Shown here: positions 12,426 to 26,100 of the stretch, piece after piece
Layout: the number at the start of each line of letters is the position of its first letter
Numbering within the stretch: position 1 is the stretch's first letter
Source of the DNA: Pseudevernia furfuracea
Lineage: Eukaryota > Ascomycota > Lecanoromycetes > Lecanorales > Parmeliaceae
DNA length: 43,579 nucleotides
Direction of reading: 5' to 3'
NCBI GenBank assembly: GCA_022315425.1
Contig: JAIUPT010000043.1
Coordinates: forward strand, 1 to 43,579
Notes under the pieces: generated by a model
What the model was told of the DNA's origin: nothing
The model's database searches: none
What the model saw: only the letters and a program-made list of their open reading frames with translations
Translations under genes and position numbers: made by a program

Positions 12426-14471
12426 TGGGGAAGCGCAAACGAGGTGTCACTCCTTCGCGTGGACACAAAAGGCTTAGGGAACAAGTAGCTGCGAACGTTT
12501 CCGCTGCAGATCTAGGTCGGTCGGCGGTCTTGAATCACAGGCCGAATGCTCTCGATCCGCTCTGTGCGGCTGCATAACGGCCAGCGTTCGCCTCTGAGCG
12601 GTTGTTTGTGCATGTAGACCTTGTCCCATGTCAGGTTGTAATAGCACAGAAGACACAGACTTCCTCTTGTGTGATGGATGCAATGGAGGCAGCCATCTTG
12701 GATGTGTTGGACTCGAATCCGTCCCTGACGGCTTCTGGGTGTGCAAAAGTGCCGAAAACCAGCCCTCTGTAGATTCTGCCATGCGGCAGGTGTGCTGAGT
12801 GTGCAGTGAGCAGTTTGAAACATTTGTCTGCTCAGCACAGCAGCTTGTATTAGAAGTCACTGGCTCATTTCGCTCTCAAACACACTTGCACAGGCGCCAA
12901 GCCACTCTTACACCAGGCAGGTTGACAGCTTGTGCTGACGCTGTGCAGGTGCTGCATGCAGCAGGTGTTTCTGGCCTGTCACAACCAGCCCTGTTCTTGA
13001 ATGCTAAGAGGCTCACTGCATTACCTTATACACAACAGGAGCTGATACAGGGCCTACATCGGGTCCGATTCCTTCTTCAGCTAATCTGCCTGGTTATGCT
13101 TTGCCTTAAACGCCTTGTGTGCTGTCATGCCAAACTCGTTCTGTCATGCCAAACTCGTTTCAAGACAAACAAGCACACTGCAGGCATTGCACCCGGCCGA
13201 CAATGGTTTTGACCTTGACTCAATAGTTGTCCAAGACCACAACAGGTTTTACCTCAGAGCGCAGCCCAAGTGTCAGGCAGACCCTGAGAGTCTGCCTCAC
13301 AGTCAGGTCATTTCTGACAGCAAAGATGAGGCACATAGCTTGCCTTGTTCAGCTTACACCTTGGGCTCAGATGACACCTCATCAGAGCACCATGTTGCCA
13401 CAAACCAACATGCCTCTAGCTTCCCACAGATCAGATGCAAACGAGCAAACTCCAGAGCTGTTGGCCGGTCTTGTTCACCTGATGCTGATTTCAGTACAAA
13501 CGCTAGCTGGCAAAATTTCCCTGCTGAGCAGTCTGGCAGCCTCAACGCTGTTGCTGCAGCTGCTAGCACTCATCATCACAGTGTTGGCAGTAGGCAGGTC
13601 ACAAGCAGTCTCTGTTCTGGCTCATTTGACACTGCTGCACTCAGACATGAGCCCAGCAAATACAGCTGCAGCTGTTCAGCAGCCGGGCAGTCACCAAAAG
13701 CAGCAAAGCCAGATCACCGAGTGCAAGTCCTAAACATGCTGCAATCAGTTGCTGCTGTCCCAGCTACAGGCAGCCATCAACGCAGCAGACCTCAGACCAG
13801 CCTGCCTGTGGACCCAGCGCAGCGCTTGGCTGACACTGTGCGTATGCCTACGCCTGACCGGCCTTGTCATTCCAGACCCAAAATGCAGCAGTCAGATGCT
13901 CAGACAGACTCCATGCACAAGTCAGAACAGACAGCAGGTTTAGCAGAGGCTCAGACTGCCGGAACCGATTGCCACATCAGCAGGCAGAGACCTCAGCGTG
14001 CAGTACTGCTGGCACTGATGTGTCGCTGCACATATGTGCGGTGCTGGCTGGTGCCTGCAAGCATGCCTCACTGTCATTGGCTGCGCAAATGGGGTTCACA
14101 TCTGCATATGTGCTCTTTGCGTCTCCAGCATGTGGTCTGAAGACAAGGCCACAGCTGTGGACACCACAGCAGAAGGCTGTAGTGTTGCAGAATAGCACCT
14201 GTGCCAGAGTCTGTGGACAGCAGGCAGCCAGCTGCACATGAGGCACTCCTTGACGCTGATGCTGCCGCTGTTGGCTTCAAGCAACACCTTGCTGCATCTA
14301 CGACTCATGTCTTGCCAGCAAACAGTTGCTGTGGCACTGCCAGATGGTAATGCACAGGTGCTCAAGAAGCCTGACGTAGATGCTCAGGGAGCTGAACAGG
14401 TTGCAGATCCCTCCAATGACCAGGTTTGTTATTTTGCAACAAGCTTATATCATCTGCCAGCAAGTAAATAA
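12426..14471 (+). CDS. PHD-finger protein with Ser/Gln/Ala-rich tail
   Basis: A basic N-terminus (MGKRKRGVTPSRGHKRLR) starts at 12426. In another frame, 12603-12770 encodes a PHD zinc finger: CRPC, then TEDTDFLLCDGCNGGSHLGC, then LESVPDGFWVC. The last Cys pair appears only after a shift of frame at the A-run 12745-12748, giving WVCKKCRKPALCRFCHAAG, so one A seems missing. PHD fingers usually bind histone H3 tails, so a nuclear chromatin role is likely. Downstream, an unusually long open frame (13115-14140) is rich in Ser, Gln, Ala and His with no fold evident; together with the piece at 14238-14471 it probably forms a disordered tail with introns. An 18-bp tandem duplication (CTGTCATGCCAAACTCGTT-like) lies at 13122-13160. 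The joining of N-terminus, PHD and tail into one gene is inferred. Confidence 0.55.
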
Positions 14472-17189
14472 ATGCCATCTGCAGATGATGCGCAACATCT
14501 GATGTAGTCCTTGCCACATGTCATGTTTGTATTTTGTGTCGAGCACAGATGATCGGTCATTTACATTCAAGGCAACCTGTTGCTGCAGTGCTCAGCAGGC
14601 AGCAGCAGCAGCAGCACACTTCGATGACGAGGAGATGTTCTGATGCAGATGACTACTTGCAGCCCCTTCTCCTGTGAACAAGCCGATTGGTACAAGCCCA
14701 CCTCAATGCTTCATGCCACAATGTCCCCATAATGCATCTGGGCTGCATGCTTCATCTTGTAGCAGTCTACATGTTTCGTCGTCTGAGTGATCTTGTGTCA
14801 GTTGTGCATGCTCTGGAGGCTGCATTTTCAAAGCTTCACACTCTATGCCGTTCTTCCATTTCTTTGGAGCCCCAGCGGCACTTTATCTGCATGCTAGTGG
14901 CATTCTGGCCCAAAAGGCCACAGTCTGAGGGCAACAGATGTGTTTGCTTGCGTGTCACTTATAGCAGTTCCATTGCCAAATCGGCCCCTGCTGATGACTG
15001 CTCAGTCTGTGTGCAGAATTTGCACGTTTCAGAGATGCCGTGAGTGCCATCAGCATTGACAGCTGGTCCAGCAAGCAGCAGCAGCAGGCCATGTTTGCTG
15101 CTGTCAGCCAACATTGCTGATTTGTCAGGGTGAGTCATCTCTGCCATGCATGAGACCAAATTTTGCATCAGGTTTTGACTGCGTTGGTCGTACGACCATG
15201 CTCAATAGAGAACGGACATCATTCACTCACAAGATTGAAAGCTATTGCATGATGCCAGGAAACCTTAACTAGTTACAGTTCATGTCGGCAAGTCATATGC
15301 TGCAGTTGATCTAGGCATTGATCTTAAGCAAAAATCTGCACGCTTACTACACCTAAGCTTCTGCATGTATGGCAAGATTTGCAATCCAGATGTTCCCAGT
15401 CTACTGCTCTGGCCACGTCTCAAAGCTTAAGCCGCTGCTAGCATGGCACGCAATAGACCCTGTAGCATGAACATTGCCCATCTTGTGTCGGCAGATGTGG
15501 CATTGGACTCAAGTGCTGAAATTGCAGGCATGTGGCAGCTTCTGGCACGCATCTCAGCAGTCTTCCGGAGGCTCATGCGCAGCTGTGGGTTGCTAAAATC
15601 TGTGAGCGCATGCAAGTACTGGCTAAGGGTACTCTCCTACAGGCTCCCATGGTAAGGCACATGCACCCCGCTTCTGCATGATTTCATCACTCTGCAGTCG
15701 CAAAGCTTGCATTTGTGAACGGATTCGCCAAACTGATGTGTCGACAGTTGTGACCATGATTATGTTTACTGCCTCAGAAACGTGAACTGTTGTGAGCAAA
15801 TGTGTACGGCCCCAAATGCGCATGTGCAATACCACTGCAGGATTTGTCACAGTGTCCCTGTTTCTGGTCCAACTTTGTTTAAGTTGCAATTTGCCTTGCT
15901 GGAGTCAGCTGATTTAGGACAGCTTGTACATTGCAACATCATGCTGAGCAATTGCACAAATTTCGCAAGTCCTACTGCTGCAGATCAAGGTGTTTCTGCA
16001 AACGTATTGGGAACTGGTGCTCAAACAGACTCAAGAGTCTTGACACTTATAGACCTGGTCCTCGTTTGACATGCACTGAGTTGCTGTACATTATACAGTG
16101 TATGCCTATTTTCTACTCTGTACACGAAATTGCATGTATGCCTAGCTGACTTTTAGGGTCAAAGTTGACCTTGGCATTCCATCCTGTGCTTTGTCACAGC
16201 ATATCAGAATCTGGGTGTGAGTACAAAGCACTTGGGATATGCCGGTTCAGTACACTATATTAAACTGCGGAACTATCAGGAATTTAGTCGTAGGCTTAGC
16301 TGTCAGCATGAACTGTTACGCTGCATACACTTCTATGCAGACGTGTGTGCAAAGCGTGAAATAAAAGCCTATAGTGGGTATAAGTAAGTTGGTCACAATT
16401 GTGTGTGGGTTGAAGAGGTCCTCAAATCAACAGAGGCGACATAAAACTGATCAGGTCTGCAGTACTACCTGTCTAGGGGCGCTGCAGGCAGCATACATCT
16501 GTACCATCAATTCTCACACCTACATTGTATATTATGGAGTATATCCAAATGGTGTTGCACTATTGCAAACTGCTAGGCTACTCTGAGTCGCCATGCGACC
16601 TCTCAACATTTGGCCTCGTGAGCCTGCACACAGTCTCAGTACACTCGCTCGATGGTCTTGTCAGATTTCTCAGAGCCATTGCGCCTAAAATTTCAAACGT
16701 GTGCACATACAGCTGACACACCGGTATGTGTGATCATGATGCATCCTCTGGATCCAGGTTCTACTGCTGTCATGATGTGCAGCGTCGCAGCTCTCCGTCA
16801 CGCAGTGAAAGGGTAGGCAAATTGGCTTTGAACAGCGATGTGGTGAGCCTCCTGAAGCCAGCATACCAAGTGACCTGTTTGACTTTGCTATCAATCATTG
16901 AATGTAGCGATGATGGTTGCATGCATGGTGATCCACTGCTTGCATATTAGTGGTAACTGAATCCTTCTGAATTTTACGCACGACAAGTCTGCCAGTCTGA
17001 CACTCGCTGTGATTGACGCGCCACAAACCAGTGGCGCTGAACTTCAGGCTGTATCTTTGTTGCCCACCTGAAAGGAATCTAGATTGAGGAACTCAACTCA
17101 GCAACGCACGTGAGTGTCTGAGCCTGGCCAAAATTGACTCACGGACTCCATCATCAGACTCATCAACATAGCGGCTCCGCAAAGTACGG
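14472..17189. other. Gap with only weak reading frames
   Basis: Frames at 14687-15043 (plus) and 15782-16149 (plus) are open but match no family I recognise. A CAG run at about 14590-14616 is a short trinucleotide repeat. This stretch should contain the 3' end of the PHD gene and the promoter of the large WAC/DDT gene starting near 17190. Confidence 0.35.
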
Positions 17190-20100
17190 ATGGACCATGC
17201 GCTGTTTACGCGCCGGAGGCCTCGATCTCGGAACTGCGCACCCCTCGACGAGCAGCAACTGGCACCTGCAGTATTGCATCGATACTTGTTGGCATATGAT
17301 CTTTCCGGTTACCAAGCTGGGAGGCAATCTGCAGAGGCGTTGCCTGTGACCCAGGCTCAGAAGCCACTATGCCACGTTTGGGACGGCAAAAGTCACATCC
17401 TGAGCACAGCCACGCCTCATAGCTTTAGGCCCGACGAACAAGTATTCGTTCTGCAAACAACAGGAGAAATAGTCAGTGACTTTCAGAGGTACACTGAGCT
17501 TCACAAGTTATACCGCTGCAAAAAAGTGGCTTCGATAACTGGAAGACTGGTCTCACTTTTGCTGAGGCAGCGAAGGAAGAAGAGAAGAACAGGTCGCTTG
17601 CCCGAAAAGTGTCAGACCTGTACACTGTTTGCTGCACATGCTGCGGAGTCATGCTGTCTGTACCTGACTGGGAGCTGTTACGCTGCAGTTTCCTCCTGAT
17701 GTTGGGGATGACGCGATCCACATCGTTCACCACAGTCCGCTGCGAGTCGAAGAGCTCGTCAACTCCATACAGGAGAAGTTTAACCCGTATGGCAAGCGAG
17801 CTTACGAGCCGGGCAGCAAGCACTCTGTCTCAAAAGTGGTGGTCAAGGCTTGGTTGCAAGAGGTGAGCTAAGACATCCTCTGGACTGCACCGAGCTTGCT
17901 GCTACTATGTTGCACTCTGTGACCTAAGTGGTATGCAGTAGTGATCAAGCAACTGATCCTGTCACAGGTTGCGGAGCAGCAGGAGATGGTTGGGAGCATG
18001 CTGTGGGTTGCCAGACCAGAAATTCAGCAGCGGTACAATCTCTCATCTGAGGTGTCCCAAGAGGTTTTGGATTGGCTAGCTGCTCCCCCTCCGCCCCCAG
18101 TACCCATTCCAACAAAGGGCAAACGCTCCTCCAGTGAGTCCCTTCTCAAAGGCCTTATTTTCATGCTAAAGGTGTTAGACACCTTACTTGAAGCACACTC
18201 ATGGTCACGCTGCCTCAAATGCTACCTTACGCAGCGCCTGGCTTGTTTGAATAACCAGCCAGGTCAGAGGGATCACATCACGACAGCAGAACATTCTCAG
18301 CACAGCATTCCCCTGTGCTCTGGACAAACAGTGCACTGCATTCATGCTCCAAGGCTTTGCCATCATCTTGGTGGTAGATGTGCTGCTATGTCAGACAGCA
18401 AATCAAGCCATGCATGACACAGAGTCACTGTATGCAGCAGCGTTTGAATTGTTGCAACAGCTGCCAGCAAGAGACAGCATGCATCTTGCTTGTTCAAGAG
18501 GCATTCACCGTTGCATCTTTGGCAGGCAAGACCAACAAAGACAGACAGGCCATCTGGATACTTGTTTGTCATTTGCAAGGCTGGGACTAGCTGCCTTATT
18601 TGGTCCCAGTCAATCAACAGCCATGAAAAAACTTGCACAGAGAACAGAGCACATGGCACACAGCTTGTGATGTATCACAAAATGCTCACTCTCACAAGCA
18701 TGTGGCACTGGTCTCAAGCATAGCATCAGTGTCCAACACTGACAGTCTTTTCAACCGTGCACAATCGTGAGATTATTGCAGATGCATGTGCAAAAATTAC
18801 TTGTCAACCTGCAAATGCTTTAGCTTCCATATACAACCACGTTGTCTCTACAACTGCCCTCTGTGGCTGTCAAACTGCCTTCCGTAGAAGAGAAAAGTGC
18901 ACCAGTACTCAGTTGCTGGGGGCTGGTTTGACCACACATGGGGCTTGACTGACCACACATAGGGCTTGACCGACTGACCATGATTTGATGGTGCAGGAGT
19001 TGCAGCAGCACCGCGTCCAGAGAAGCGAATGAAGATGGAAGTAGACCTTGAGCCTGTGCCCTTCACCAAAAGGGTCAGTCACCCCCCTTACGCTCGGGGG
19101 GGCTACAACTCAGAGGAGTGGGTCTTTGATGATGAAGATGATGATGATCTCCCAGCAGAACAGTCCGACTTTGGCGGCGAAGAAGACCCAAGGCATCATC
19201 ATGCTGCAGGCATTCCAGATGATGGCATCAGAAGTCTGGAGGTGAGCTTTTCTGCTGCATTCATTGCTGCTCTCTTCTGTTTTGCAGACTCTCAAGGAAT
19301 TTCGTTGTCACAGTGCAACAGCGTGTTTATAACCCACATAGGAAGGGTGTTATAGGAAGTGTGGTCTACTAGCTGCTTGTATAGACATTACACAAATTTC
19401 AACAGGCTTTCAAGATGACACTGTGACATACAGCTTAGAGGACGTGATTTGCAGCTGCTCCTATCAGTCTTCAGCAGTGCATTCTTTAAGTATACAAGCT
19501 GGCAAAAAAGGTGTTGCAAGCTGCATAGCATGCAGCACAGAATCAGACTGATGCTTGAAGAACACTGAGCACAGCTTGTGTATCTGAAGTAGTCAAGTGA
19601 CTGCCAGGCAACAGGGAAAAGTCATCATGGACTGATGACTTTTTCCTGTTGCCTGGCAGTCACTTGACCATGTTGATAGACACAAGCTGTGCTCAGTTCA
19701 AATCATGATGGCTCCTTCATAAAGTTTGTGAAGCACCTAAGTCAAGCAGCACATGAATGCACCTCTGCTGCATTGAGCTGACATATCAACTCTCCACAGT
19801 ATGCTGGGGTCAGTACCTGTCCCCATTGCTCCACATTGACATTGTGTGTATTGTACAGTCCTTCCCTGTGCATGTTCCTGCAGGACAATATTAATTGCAG
19901 CTGGTACCAAGATGATGCATCAGCCTTGCTGTCTCTTTCTTGCTGTCTTGCTGCAGCAAGCATTGTTGTGCATTCGCCAGACACTTTGTCTGATACTAGT
20001 TTTGCTCGCTTAGGAAGAGGAGGAGCGCTTCCGACCTGGCACCAACAAGGCTGTGTCCTTGCAAGTGCTGAAGGACGCAGGCGTGGAGGGCATGTCTCTC

Positions 20101-23100
20101 GGTGAAATAATGGAAGTGTCACAGTCTCGCGGCCTCAAAGACTGGGAGCCAGGAGCAAAGCGCATTCTGCAGTTTGTGAGTCTCCTGTGGCCCAACCATA
20201 CAGCAGCCTCTTGTTGCTAGCTGTGGCAGATCTCTGTGTTGAAACAAAAATTGATGAGTGCACCCATCTTGAGCTTGAGACGCTTGGAGGCTATATCTGT
20301 CTGCCTGTGTTTTGCCCATCTTGTACTACTGCTGTCCATGCAATCTTTACAGGCGTCCCCATGCTATAATATGTGCACGGCAGGTACCAGCAAATTTGTT
20401 CTGCATAAGTGCCCCATGCTGTACATGGCAGAGTGACAGTTGAAGCAAGAAATCTAAGATTGCACAGGTGATAAGTACTGTACCAGCACTGTAGTGACAT
20501 GGTCTGATCTGTCTGCATGCATGGATGACTGAGCACTATGCTTGCATGCAGGCATTGTCCAATGATGCAGCCTTTGTGCGAGTGCGCAAGGGGGTGTATG
20601 CCCTTAGGGCGCTAGCAGGCAATATTGGACCTGTACCCCATAATACCCCCAAGAGCAGCCGACCACCCCTGGCCCGGGGCTTGGACCACAGAGACTCTTA
20701 CAGGTACCTTCACACTTTTCCTCACTCATGTAGCAGCTTATCACATGACCCATGCTGCGGGCATTGCAGCTGTGTGGTTCAGTCATACAAATGCGCGTTT
20801 GCACTGACATTATTATTTAGTCGTGATAGGCCTATTGTACAAGGCATAACCCAATGGTTGCTAGCAACTCCTGCCCAGGCTAAGGCCCTACCCCCATGAG
20901 GGGGCATCGGCTTTTGTCATGGGGTCTTGTTTGCTCGGATGTTGTTTGCACTGACATCGGCAAGGTGCAGGACAGCTGGCATGTGCGCTGACATCAGCTT
21001 GTGCAGTCATGGTGCAGCCAGCTCCTGTGTAGATGTGAGTGTGTCACAAAATTGCCAGAGGTGATCATGGCCGACAACATCAGCTTTACACATACCCCTT
21101 CATGTTATGGACGTATCAAAACTGATGTTTAAGCATTCTCACCACATCAAGCCATCAAGCTGTAGTATCTGTTTCTCATTTTTGGGCATACTGCTGAATG
21201 GGCGTTTGCTCTCAGCATGCTTTCTGAGGCACAGGTATGCCTACAAGGGTCAAATGCAAGGCTCACCGTCATCACCTGCCTGATTTTGTGAGTAGCAAAC
21301 ATCTTGTATTAAGCAGAGCACGTGTGATATATGACCACCAAACATACCATACAACCACCCCTTCTATGCCATACAGCCCAAGGACTGTGCATCTGTGCAG
21401 TCCAAGATCATGCATATGTGCAGCTCAAGGCTGTGCATTTGTGCAGCCCAAGAGTGTGCATCTGCGCAGCCCAAGACTGTTGTGTGTGGAATACATGTTA
21501 TGTGGCACAGGGAGGGCAGTGCCAACTCAGACATGGGAAGCCGGGCCAGCCTGAGGGATGATGACATTGCTCAAGCAGAGGTCATGGTGGAGTCTGCTCG
21601 TCAAGCTGTTGGAGAGTTCATGAGGAAGATTGAGCAGGTGGGGCACGCAACCATTGCTCACACAAAGCTATCCCAGCTGCGCTATGCAGTGCTCTGTGCC
21701 AAGTCAGTATCAGGCATTCACGTGACCAAAGTGTCTGCACACAACTGCACCTTTGCATGACTATTTAGCCTCAGAGAAGGATAGTGTCAGTCAGCATACA
21801 ACAGTGGGATGGATTTGCGGAACACAATGCCCTACAATCTCAATGCATGGAACCAGGATGATCAGTGCATGACGCAGTGTCAAGGAGACAATGCAGCTTT
21901 TTTCATGACTTCAGATTTGAGATATATTGCCATGTTGGCCTGACCTGCCAAATGCAGGGTCCTTTGGAGAGACAACACTTGTCCTGCACGTACCTAGCTC
22001 ATCCTGAGCTGCAAAACATTATCACCATTATGATTGTCATTATTTTTATTATTATCATTATTACTCTTATCACTACGATTATCATTAACATCATGATCGT
22101 TATTGTTATCTTCATTATCGTTGCTTGCATCATTGTCATCATCATTTGTATCATCATTATCATTGTCATCAGTACTATCACTGTCATAAACACTGTCCCA
22201 ATGTCACCTGTCAAATGTGGTGCAGGCTGAGGCTGACGTGGACAGCCTGATGGAGCAGGTGTCTCAGGCAGAGACCAAGAACAAGAGCCCCTTCAAGCGC
22301 CGCTCCGGCCTCACTGATGAAGAAACGGGTAGGGCCTCTCATTCACATCAGGCACTCATTTTCACATTCACACATTCAGTACCACCACCAGCCATGCTTG
22401 CCACCTTATCAGCCTCGACAATTTCCTCTACACTCAGACTCTCTCATGCTTGCTAGTGGAAGTGCTGCATGACCAGGTTGTTAGAGCACACCATTGCTTT
22501 GATTCTGTTGCATGAGGTGCGGACAATTCAGGTTGATGTGTATAAGCCATGGCCATGTGTGCAACAGCGACAGAGTAAGTGTTGGTTGCGTGACCAGCAT
22601 ATGCAACAAAAATGGATGACAGCAGCTATTACATGTGATTCATCTGCATCACAGTGCATGCGCCGGTACTGCTAGGATGCGTGTCCATCGTGTGCTTCAT
22701 TCCACTTGATAGCTGACCGTAAGCTGCTCAGCAGCAGCAGGTGTTTCTCTTGCAACTGATTACTGCCAGACTTCAGCTGCAAGCCTATATACAGAGAGGA
22801 GAGACACTCAAAACTCACAACCTCAATTTGAAAGTACAAATTACATGATGTCAGCTGACCCAAGAGCAGCGTAGTCATCACCATGTTGGTCATGTGCAGT
22901 GCAAAACTCAGTCATGCATTTAGTCAGCTGTTCATGGTTGCAGGTGAGATGCCAGACTTCAGCATACCTGAAGCAGACCAGCAGTTTGTTGGGGATCCGG
23001 ATGACAAGCAGGACGAAGCAAATCACCGCAAGCGCCTAGCACAGCTGGAGGCGCAGCAGCAGGACAAGAAGGTGCCTGCTTTTGCACTGCGTATGCTGTT

Positions 23101-26100
23101 TAGCTTGCGTGCATATACTGCAAGCATGCTCAGCTTTCATGCATACACTGCATGCATTTGCCGTGCTTCTGCCTTGAATCAGGCTCTGCTTAAGCACAGC
23201 AGATGCAAAGGCTCACTGCAATGGTATTCAGTATGAATCACACCTTGAAGCCTAGATCATCTGCCTGTTGAGTCTAACCTGTCTCCTGCGTTTCTCTGTC
23301 CCTCCACTCAGCATACGTTTAGAGTTTCCCACATGGTCGCAGGATGAGTGGATGAGGGATCAAGCCTTGCGACGCGGCAGCGCTGACACCAAGAAAGTGG
23401 ACACAGCACGTCTGAAGCTGCAGGAAGCTCAGGAGGATTTAGACACCACTCGAGCCGACCTAGTGGCTGCAGAAAAGGCGGCTGCTGATGCTGAAAAAGG
23501 CTCTCCAGAGGTGAGTTTTTCCCTCATGGTTACATCAGCAAGCTGGTGTTGCACACTGCCTGTGGATGGCATGAGCAGAGTGTGAAAGCAGACCGTACTA
23601 GCAAGAGGTCTCAGAACCACAGGAGTGGTAGAAGGTTGTGTAGGCAGGCAGGCATACAAGCAGACACACTGACACACAGACTGTGCCATGCCCCAGGCAG
23701 CACGCATGGTCACCGCAGGCACAGACAGGCATACAGATAGACAGACAGATAGACAGACAGACATATTGATCTGATGCACCGTTGCATGCCCTCAAAACAT
23801 TTGGTGATGCAGAGAGTATAACCGTGCCGACCTCAACAGCAAGCGAAGCCGAGAGAGGGAAGACAGGGAGAGACTGAGAGCCATCGAGAGGGAGGAGCGT
23901 GACAGGCGGCGAATGGAAGCCATGCATGCCAAGCGCTTCCCCATTGATGACCTGGAGCTCATTGCCGAGCAGCGCCACAGGAGCAGCTACACCTCTGGCT
24001 CCTCAAGTGAGTCAAGCCACTTTCTATGGTCTCCTTCTATGGTCTTGTTTGTGACAAGCTGCTGGCAAAAGCTGCCCACTGCTACGTGTCATGATTCACT
24101 GCTGCTGCTCACCTGCTCACTGCTGCTGCTCACCGCTCACCGCTCACCTGCTAATCACTGATGCTCACCGCTCTCCTGCCTACTGCTCCTGCTAACCGCT
24201 CACTTGCTCACCGCTCACCCGCTCACCCCTGCTGCTAACCACTCACCTGCTCACTGCTCCTGCTCACCACTGCTATCTGTCCACTACTTGTCCACTGCTC
24301 TGTGTCCACTGCTCAGTGCTGTGGTACTGTTGCAGGTCGCTTTGATGTCCCCATCCCGCCAATGCAGCCAGCCAAGCAGTCAGATCATGTGGCATCCATG
24401 CTCTACATTGCAGACTTCCTCACTCAGTTCACCAAAGTCTTGGCCATCCAGCCAATCACCTTACAGGAGCTGTCGGCTTGCTTGCATCCAAACACCCCCG
24501 CCAATGCCCTTCTCGAGCCTTCCCCCACAGCTGTGGCGTCTAGAGGAGCTGCCCGTCCTGCAGCTGTGGGCGGTCTTGCCAGGGGCCCTGCCATAGCTGC
24601 AGCTCCTAATGGTGTCACTGCTCCAGTGAGCAATGGTGCCATGTCCAATGGGCCTGTGCCAAACGGTGCTGCAAAAGGTGCTGATGCAATAACAGCAGCC
24701 GGCGGGGAGGCTCTCTTTGAGCTGTACAGAGGATTGTTGCAGTTCCTCCTGCAGGTAATGCATCACCCAGCAACCTAAAAGCTTCAGTCAGATGCCATGG
24801 CAAACTGCATGTGCTGACCCAACATGGCATCAACAACATGATCAGTGTGCTAGCATAGTGCAAAATATGCATGTGTAGCTAGCTATAATTGGCTGCAAGC
24901 TGGCACAAACAGCATTGTACAGCTAGTCTAGCTAGAGCAGGCTGCAAGCTGGCACAAACAGCAGCAACTGTGCTCAGACTCACCAGGCGTTGCTCAAATT
25001 TTTGACCCGCACATGTACTGCCTGAAGCACATCTTTCTGTGCCTGTATCGAGGCTCCCAGCTTTCACTGTATGAACAATGAGTGATGCCAGTCTTGACCA
25101 CAGCCCCTGCTTGCACTGTCTGAACAGTGAGTAATACCAATAGTGAACTTGGCCCTGCATCCTGTGCTGCTCTGCATGCTATGGCCCTGCATCCTGCGGT
25201 CCTGCATGCTATGGCCCTGCATGCTATGGCCCTGCATGCTATGGGCCTGTATCCTCTGGCCCTGCATCCTCTTGCCCTGCATCCTCTTGCCCTGCATCCT
25301 CTTGCCCTGCATCCTGTGCTGGTCTGCAGGGCTCACCCAGTCCCATAGAGTACAGGTGGGCAGTTCTGAACACTGCGGGAACCTGGCCTGAGATTCTGCG
25401 CCGCTATGTGCTGTCACGGAGCATTGCCAGCATGCCTCACAGGCTGGTCAGTGCCAGAGTCAGCTCAGCAGCTTCTGTCCTGGCTACCCAAACTGCACAT
25501 GTGCTTACACCAGACCAGCACCTTGTGCTCCTCAGGTCAGCTCTAGTACTTCTCCTTGCTATCAACTGCCGGCAGCATTCGTTGCTGCTGCCAGAGTCAT
25601 ATACATGTAGTCATGGAGTGAGGACTGCATTGTCAGTGGCAGTGGTGCTCTATTTTCACATGACAAGGTTGAGCATGCATTCGGTTGCATGATTCTTGGG
25701 ATTTGTGGCAAGGGGCATATAGCAGGCATGAATTGCCTTGTGTAGAGCCAACTTATGACTGCTCATTGCTGCATTCATGGCCAAATCACTGCCACAGAGC
25801 TTTCCTAGGGTTCCTGCACTCAAGGACAACAACTGAGACCAATTGGCAACAGCTATAGAGGCCGCAAGGCTGGTGCTGGAAAGCCCACGTTCCCCTGCTT
25901 GAGATGTATCTAGACATAGTGTCATTGTCAATATTCAGTTGTGATTGGCTTATTGTACATGTCATATCCCAATGATTGCCGGCGTAAACATACATTCCTC
26001 CAGAGGCTCAGGCCCTACCCCATGAGGGGGCATCGGCTCTCCTGAATAACGCCCTGGCATGGATAGCAATCGTGCTCTGCTGGCACAATGTAGAGCGGAA

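Noticed and set aside
15030..15130. DSWSS-like motif suggesting a hAT transposase
   Set aside because: No dimerisation region or other hAT motif follows in any frame, and nearby frames are in the wrong order for the family.
15931..16050. Cys-rich peptide (CCRSRCFCKR...WCS) resembling a CXC domain
   Set aside because: The cysteine spacing does not fit the full CXC pattern, only one short frame supports it, and no flanking domain is present.
21999..22214. Met/Ile-rich frame on the minus strand
   Set aside because: It is an ATT/ATC microsatellite, not a gene.
25151..25326. CRISPR-like direct repeats
   Set aside because: Units are contiguous with no spacers and the DNA is eukaryotic; it is a minisatellite.
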